From Aspidapion aeneum (Eukaryota; Arthropoda; Insecta; Coleoptera; Brentidae): a DNA stretch of 64,000 nt. The position numbers and the translations under genes are program-made. Under the pieces are notes generated by a model. The model made no database searches, had not been told where the DNA came from, and saw only the letters and a program-made list of their open reading frames with translations. Location of the stretch: positions 15,384,087-15,448,086 of the forward strand of contig OY755038.1 in assembly GCA_963576565.1 (NCBI GenBank), in the 5' to 3' direction. Below, one piece after another: positions 60,601-64,000 of this stretch (position 1 is the stretch's first letter; every line of letters starts with the position of its first letter).

Positions 60601-63314
60601 AAGGATTCTAGTAAAGACATGCATTTTGAAGATAGGAATAGAATAGTTTTAAAATTCCCATACAAATAAAACAAGAAATGTCTACTATACACAGTGTGCC
60701 TTAATGAAGTATAGGTTACACTTATTGCACATTTTGAATATGGACTCTTCCCTGACTTCAGAGCCATATTCATATAAATCCTAGCTAATCCTCTTCTCGA
60801 AATTTTATCAATTTATTGTCATTTTTCTAGTTAGTCTAGACGCTGGCTCCTGTCACGTGTGACCTAATATGTACGCTCAGTTTGACTGCGGGGCTTTTTT
60901 AAGCACCCATAGAAGTATAAAAGAACTTTGCTCACGTGGTCGTATTCATGGTCGTTTGGCCGCCATCTTTGAAAATGGCCGCCAAATTGATAGATTTTTG
61001 TGTACGCGTATCTCTCTACCCAGTGGTTCGATTTTAATTTTTTAAAGCCTGTGTTACTCCTTTTCTAAAGACAAACAAATTTTGTCATTACACAATTTTT
61101 GATAAATCAAGTAAAAAAGAATTAAAATGATACTCATGCTCATTTTATTGTAGCTACAATATTATTGCCATTTGTTTTTTTTTGTTACATAGAAGGCCTT
61201 AAACCTTTCACAGAAGAGGATATTGATCTTATGTTTTTAAAGTTTGATGGATGGTACCCCTAGAGACTGCCTTCAAGAGGGTGGTTTCTAAAACTATTTA
61301 CAGGATTATAGAAAAACTGAATTTGCAGCGAAACGATGCCATCCTAGCGAAAAACGATTAAATTAATTTTTTATAGTAGTTTTAATCCCGCTTCTTTTGT
61401 CGTACCACTTAGCATCCTACCTTTGATAGTTAGCTGTAGAAGCCAGCTAAAATAGACAATTTTGTAAAAATTGTAAAATATATGACAATGAACAGAAGAA
61501 GCGGAATTAAAAGTACTATAAAAATTAGTCATAACGTTTTTCGCTAGGATGCATCGTTTCGCTGCAAATTCACTTTTTCTATAATCTTGTGAACAGTTTT
61601 AGAAACCACCCTCTTTAAGGCAGTTAGGGGTATGATCCATCGAACTTTAAAAACAAAAAGTCAATATCCTCTTCTGTGAAAGGTTTAAAGCCTTCTATGT
61701 AATAAGAAAAAAAAATGAGCATGGGTATTATTTTAATGCTTTTGCGATCGGAAATACTAATAATCTTCGTATATCTCAAAAACTACTTGATTTATCAAAA
61801 AATATGTAATGACAAATTCATTTGCCTTTAAAAAAGCAGTAAAACAAGCTAAAAAATTAAAATCGGACCACACGGTAAGGAGATAAGCTTGAACAAAAAA
61901 TGTATCAAATTGGCGGTCATTTTCAAAGACACGTGACAGGAGCCAACGCCTAGACTAACTAGAAAAATGGCAAAAAATTGATAAAATTTTGAGAAGAGGA
62001 TCAGCTAGGATTTATATGAATATGGCTCTGAAGTCAGAAAAGAGTCCATATTCAAAAATTAATTAATTTTTGGAATCATTTTTATGTACCTATACTTCAT
62101 TCAGGCACACTGTGTATAATATATGTGTCACACTTTGGGTGTGGATTTTATTCCTATAATTCCTTCTAGTGTATAAATGACGTATCGACTTACAATGGAT
62201 AAGGATGGCCCAATACATTTTGTCCCATGGGATTCGTAGGGATGGTACCCAAGTTTAAGTCACCACAAAGATTAAACTCCGCCATATTGTTCCCTTTGTT
62301 TTCCTCCTCTTCTTTGCAGTCGATTGAGGTGTAGGTATAAGGGGGCGGGCGCACCTAAAAGTATTACCTTTAAAAAACCAGAGAATTTTGTCGCAAGTCG
62401 TGCAATATCGCAGTCAACGATAAAGACTGGCCATGGCGCGTTATAAGCAAGTCGGCAGTCACGTGATCTTAGGAGTCCCAGGATTCTTATTGTATTGCTT
62501 AATATATTATATGTTTTTACACAATTTAAATAAATTAACACAAAATTTTTGTTCTTTTATAGGCAAAAATTGAAAAAAATATTTTGTTGATATATGTGTT
62601 TATTATGGATAAAAGAACTGAATCTATAAAATAAAAAATTATACAAAATTTGCACTCTAATATCTTCAGGTACATATATTAGGTACATAATATCGTTAGT
62701 AACTTCAAATCTATACAAGTCTTTCAAAATTGGACATATCAAACCAAAGCTTTTAGTTTTTTAATTTTTCTTTGAGTGTCATCATCTTTGTCTGAGTTCT
62801 TATTCAAAGATTTATTAGCAGACACTAAATCATTGTGCTTTTTAATAAAATTATTTTAAAAAACTTTACATGCCCCCAAACTAATTTTTCCAAGCTTTGA
62901 CAATAGTTTTTTTCCACAAAAAGACTCGCTAGAGTTATCTGAAGAACAATTTTCAATATAAAACATTTCACAATAATTTATTAAAAAGAATCAAGTGATT
63001 TTGTGAATAAGTGAGATGGTTTTCACATTCAATGAACTGAATGTAGTGGTCGTCAATATATTTTTGAAAAATTACCCAGCACAAAGTTTAATATATATTT
63101 TATTAAAGTGTAAGTTAACTACCAACTCATGTTCTTTTAAAAGCTGTATCTTACTTTTTAAATATTTCACACTACCAGAGAGATTACTATCTGTTAACAA
63201 TATTTTACAAATCAGTATTTTAATATTGCGAAGGTGCGGAAGACATATTACCTTAGAATTGTAAATTGACGTGTATGCACTGGATAACTGGATAAACAAA
63301 GATGAAGCCAACAT
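54539..63314 (-). CDS. spz3: Spaetzle-family neurotrophin-like cytokine, spz3-like
   Basis: Secreted cystine-knot ligand of the Spaetzle family, whose members act on Toll-type receptors. Nine proposed exons give 388 residues. The C-terminal domain (about 211-388) contains TPCPAKVEYATPVF, YQGIWRYIVQIPYEGYFTQT, CLQSRCHYLEGGC, THCDGVDALGC and DWFLIPGSCKCWRPDYF, with eight cysteines (218, 258, 263, 270, 343, 351, 367, 369). The long insert with LLVAEIYYPD and QDFQNYQQYL fits spz3 as I remember it better than spz, spz4, spz5 or spz6. Upstream are a K/E-rich linker (144-158), an RVKR|S convertase-type site (126-129) and two N-glycosylation sequons (80 and 140). Exons 2-9 join without a phase error; exon 1 is tentative, so the N-terminus may be incomplete. 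One intron holds a 1.4-kb long-TIR element and another a retrotransposon relic. Seen: frame, cysteines and splice sites. Inferred: processing and receptor class. Confidence 0.9.
54869..54979 (-). CDS. spz3: spz3 exon 8
   Basis: Residues 317-353: NYQQYLQKRAGLQPG... and THCDGVDALGCFQ, with cysteines 343 and 351. The acceptor is tttgttttgtag and the donor CAG|GTAGGC, phase 0. Confidence 0.9.
55375..55552 (-). CDS. spz3: spz3 exon 7
   Basis: Residues 257-316: KCLQSRCHYLEGGCLSSPRW then SSLLVAEIYYPDTILSSSD and a Ser/Pro-rich tail ending PPSVQDFQ. Cysteines 258, 263 and 270. The acceptor is ccttttctag and the donor CAG|GTAACA. Confidence 0.9.
55675..56235 (-). pseudogene. Non-LTR retrotransposon tail in a spz3 intron
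   Basis: Minus-strand text in broken frames: YNQCILPVL, MDKLTKAQGSTKRQILHVKL TDRKWNE, and RRPKRRWTNDLKKHAETRWM NTATDREEWGRPMS. 'YNQCxLPVLTYG... KLxxAQRxMERxxLxVxLxDR... RWxxDLxxxAGxxWMxxAxDRxxW' is the usual C-terminus of RTE/R2-like elements. Same sense as spz3 but dead. Confidence 0.7.
57085..57225 (-). CDS. spz3: spz3 exon 6 (start of cystine-knot domain)
   Basis: Residues 210-256 plus two bases: RYEGPPTPCPAKVEYATP... and YQGIWRYIVQIPYEGYFTQT. First conserved cysteine at 218. The acceptor is tctgtttag and the donor AA|GTAAGT. Confidence 0.9.
57350..58935. repeat. Spz3 intron with scattered GTCGGAATTC motifs
   Basis: Within and across intron 5/6 (57226-58960), GACGGAATTC-like motifs recur at irregular spacing (57360 inverted, 57738, 57918, 57980, 58153, 58675, 58698, 58915), suggesting an old repeated element. 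No protein. Confidence 0.35.
58961..59084 (-). CDS. spz3: spz3 exon 5
   Basis: Residues 169-209 plus two bases: GGVFCMLYKAINGETISSKS..., ending LERRDENVQQL. The acceptor is ttttaatag and the donor AG|GTTATA, the weakest donor of the gene. It is retained because phase fits on both sides. Confidence 0.7.
59160..59290. repeat. Repeat abutting the spz3 exon-4 splice donor
   Basis: About 130 bp (ATATCTACTTCAATTTCCTG, TTATCTATGATATTTTTCAA, CATAATGACAGAATAGGTTT) duplicates about 56540-56660. Its end coincides with the GTAAAC donor of exon 4. Confidence 0.65.
59292..59458 (-). CDS. spz3: spz3 exon 4 (charged linker, RVKR site)
   Basis: Residues 113-168 plus one base. Contains NDRMDRVKRSTGNEN, where RVKR is a furin-type cleavage motif, then a charged run DQKEEKDEEKDIKEEARQSK and FCDE. 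The acceptor is ttatttcag and the donor AAG|GTAAAC. The intron sequence right after the donor is a repeat also found at 56.5 kb. A longer open frame overlaps here in another phase (rich in lysine) and is a shadow. Confidence 0.75.
60474..60587 (-). CDS. spz3: spz3 exon 3
   Basis: Residues 75-112 plus two bases: FELIRNMTLKYFSRTLPILK... with an NMT glycosylation sequon. The acceptor is tatttttttag and the donor TC|GTAAGT. Confidence 0.78.
60690..62114. mobile_element. Long-TIR element with CACAGTG ends, copy 2
   Basis: 1425 bp; ends CACAGTGTGCCTTAATGAAG and CTTCATTCAGGCACACTGTG, flanked by TATA (60686-60689 and 62115-62118). Homologous to 25064-26728, with a deletion in the second arm. In the spz3 intron between exons 2 and 3. 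Confidence 0.85.
62194..62354 (-). CDS. spz3: spz3 exon 2
   Basis: Residues 22-74 plus two bases: VRPPPYTYTSIDCKEEEE... then NLGTIPTNPMGQNVLGHPYP. The acceptor is tacttttag and the donor TT|GTAAGT. The internal ATG (MAEFNL) could be taken for the start, but the open frame extends upstream to a good acceptor. Confidence 0.75.
62360..63251. other. Putative spz3 intron 1, no gene seen
   Basis: AT-rich; no exon-like frame except the tentative exon 1 at its end. Confidence 0.4.
63252..63314 (-). CDS. spz3: spz3 tentative exon 1 (signal-peptide-like)
   Basis: MLASSLFIQLSSAYTSIYNS then K, followed by AAG|GTAATA. It is 21 codons ending in phase 0, matching exon 2, which opens VRPPPYTYTS. The hydrophobic stretch followed by SSAYT could be a short signal peptide, but it has no basic n-region. 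An arthropod-type initiator lies 75 bp upstream. It could still be wrong, and the true first exon may lie beyond the window. Confidence 0.35.
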
Positions 63315-63387
63315 TAAAGTGTATCCACAATATCTTCGATTCTCAGGTTACCTTTTTAAGAGACCTTATTGTTCAATAAGAAATGAC

Positions 63388-63393
63388 AACTGA
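63388..63393 (-). promoter_or_regulatory. Candidate initiator (TCAGTT) for spz3
   Basis: Reading minus-strand, GTTCAGTTGTCA holds TCAGTT, the arthropod Inr consensus (TCAKTY), about 75 bp before the tentative exon-1 ATG. No clear TATA box or well-placed downstream promoter element was seen. A six-base match is common by chance. Confidence 0.22.
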
Positions 63394-64000
63394 ACACATT
63401 TTTCACTCTCACTATCGAAAATGTCACTAAGGATGTCTGTTACTTGATCAATCTTATCCAAGATCTTATCTTTTACCACTTCCCGTTTGCAACATATTAG
63501 GTTTCAGTTTTATAGTTGGACCGACCAGGAACAACACTAATTACACGTTCGCGACATTGTTTATCTTATAGGTATTTTCTTTATAATTTACTCTTACTTA
63601 TTTTAACGCAGCCCACTAAAGTCTTTTTCGTGGGCTGCGTTATTTTAATAACTTTGATAAAATTCACATAACATTCGTGCCCGAATTAGAAAAAAATCGA
63701 CGTAAACAAACATACCAAATCTTAAAACACACATGTTTTATAATGACAGCGGGCCGTGAGGCGTTTTTTTGTGAGCCTTCTACGGTCAAGTGATATTTCC
63801 GCGCCCGGGCCGGTCTTTCTCGTGGGCTGCAATATCTCCGATCTAGCCAAAATAAATCGTCGCCTTAAAGCAGAACTATTGTAAGTCACAAAATTAAGTT
63901 TTTACAGGGGAACATTTTTTTAGTTGGACTAAGCGTGGGTCAAGGTATCACCGCTTAAATAGGGTGTTTGACAGTAGTAAAAATGCTTCGGAATGATAAA
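63394..64000. other. Possible spz3 upstream region
   Basis: Less AT-rich than most of the window after 63700. Contains a stem-loop AACGCAGCCCAC... GTGGGCTGCGTT (63606-63644) and a related GTGGGCTGCAATATC at 63822. Nothing coding was recognised. Confidence 0.4.

Noticed and set aside
1..64000. CRISPR arrays, bacterial operons or phage
   Set aside because: Repeats are TE- or satellite-type, genes are spliced, and there is no array of short direct repeats with unique spacers.

Overview
This is a window of arthropod nuclear DNA, almost certainly insect. It is AT-rich, carries two spliced genes with long introns, and is packed with transposable-element (TE) debris. The two genes, a mitochondrial-clan cytochrome P450 and a Spaetzle-family cytokine, fit an insect. 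The repeat style (TACAGGGTGT ends, CTGT-microsatellite repeats, many foldback MITEs, large gaps) resembles large-genome beetles, but the order is an inference. No complete genome-defence, CRISPR, rRNA or canonical tRNA gene is visible.

Region 1-4500 holds only repeats. Region 4515-21762 (minus strand) is a P450 gene that I could assemble completely by hand: 11 exons, 546 codons before the stop, and every junction keeps phase. It has a putative N-terminal mitochondrial presequence, the PGP hinge, the C-helix WxxxR, the I-helix AGxDTT, ExxR, PERW and the FxxGxRxCxG heme loop. Two of its ten introns need GC-AG donors (both GCAAGT) to keep the frame. Its introns hold a Harbinger-type MITE, a large foldback element, a CAGGG element and a decayed retrotransposon ORF.

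Region 21.8-54.3 kb is about 32 kb with no host gene that I can support. It is a stack of nested TEs. Several can be delimited by inverted termini plus target-site duplications (TSDs): a hAT relic with an 8-bp TSD and a transposase C-terminus, a Harbinger relic with a TAA TSD and an N-terminal transposase exon, a long-TIR CACAGTG family with 4-bp TSDs, a CAGGG...CCTTGG family with 6-bp TSDs, a CCCACATAGCAC family, and three copies of a hairpin-ended CTGT-microsatellite element. There are also non-LTR reverse-transcriptase relics, a tRNA-like SINE pair (one copy inside a palindrome) and two satellites.

Region 54539-63314 (minus strand) is a Spaetzle-family gene, best matching spz3. It has nine proposed exons (388 codons); eight are well supported and the first, with a signal-peptide-like start, is tentative. 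It ends in an eight-cysteine cystine-knot domain. An RVKR motif upstream of that domain fits proprotein-convertase processing. The distal end, 63.4-64 kb, may contain its promoter.

The two genes have no evident functional link: one product is predicted mitochondrial, the other secreted. The less ordinary signals are the pair of GC-AG introns in one gene, the set of TE families defined here by termini and TSDs, the tRNA-like palindrome and the CGGGACGTTTTAAAAACGT minisatellite. I found no clear evidence of a wholly new biological system.
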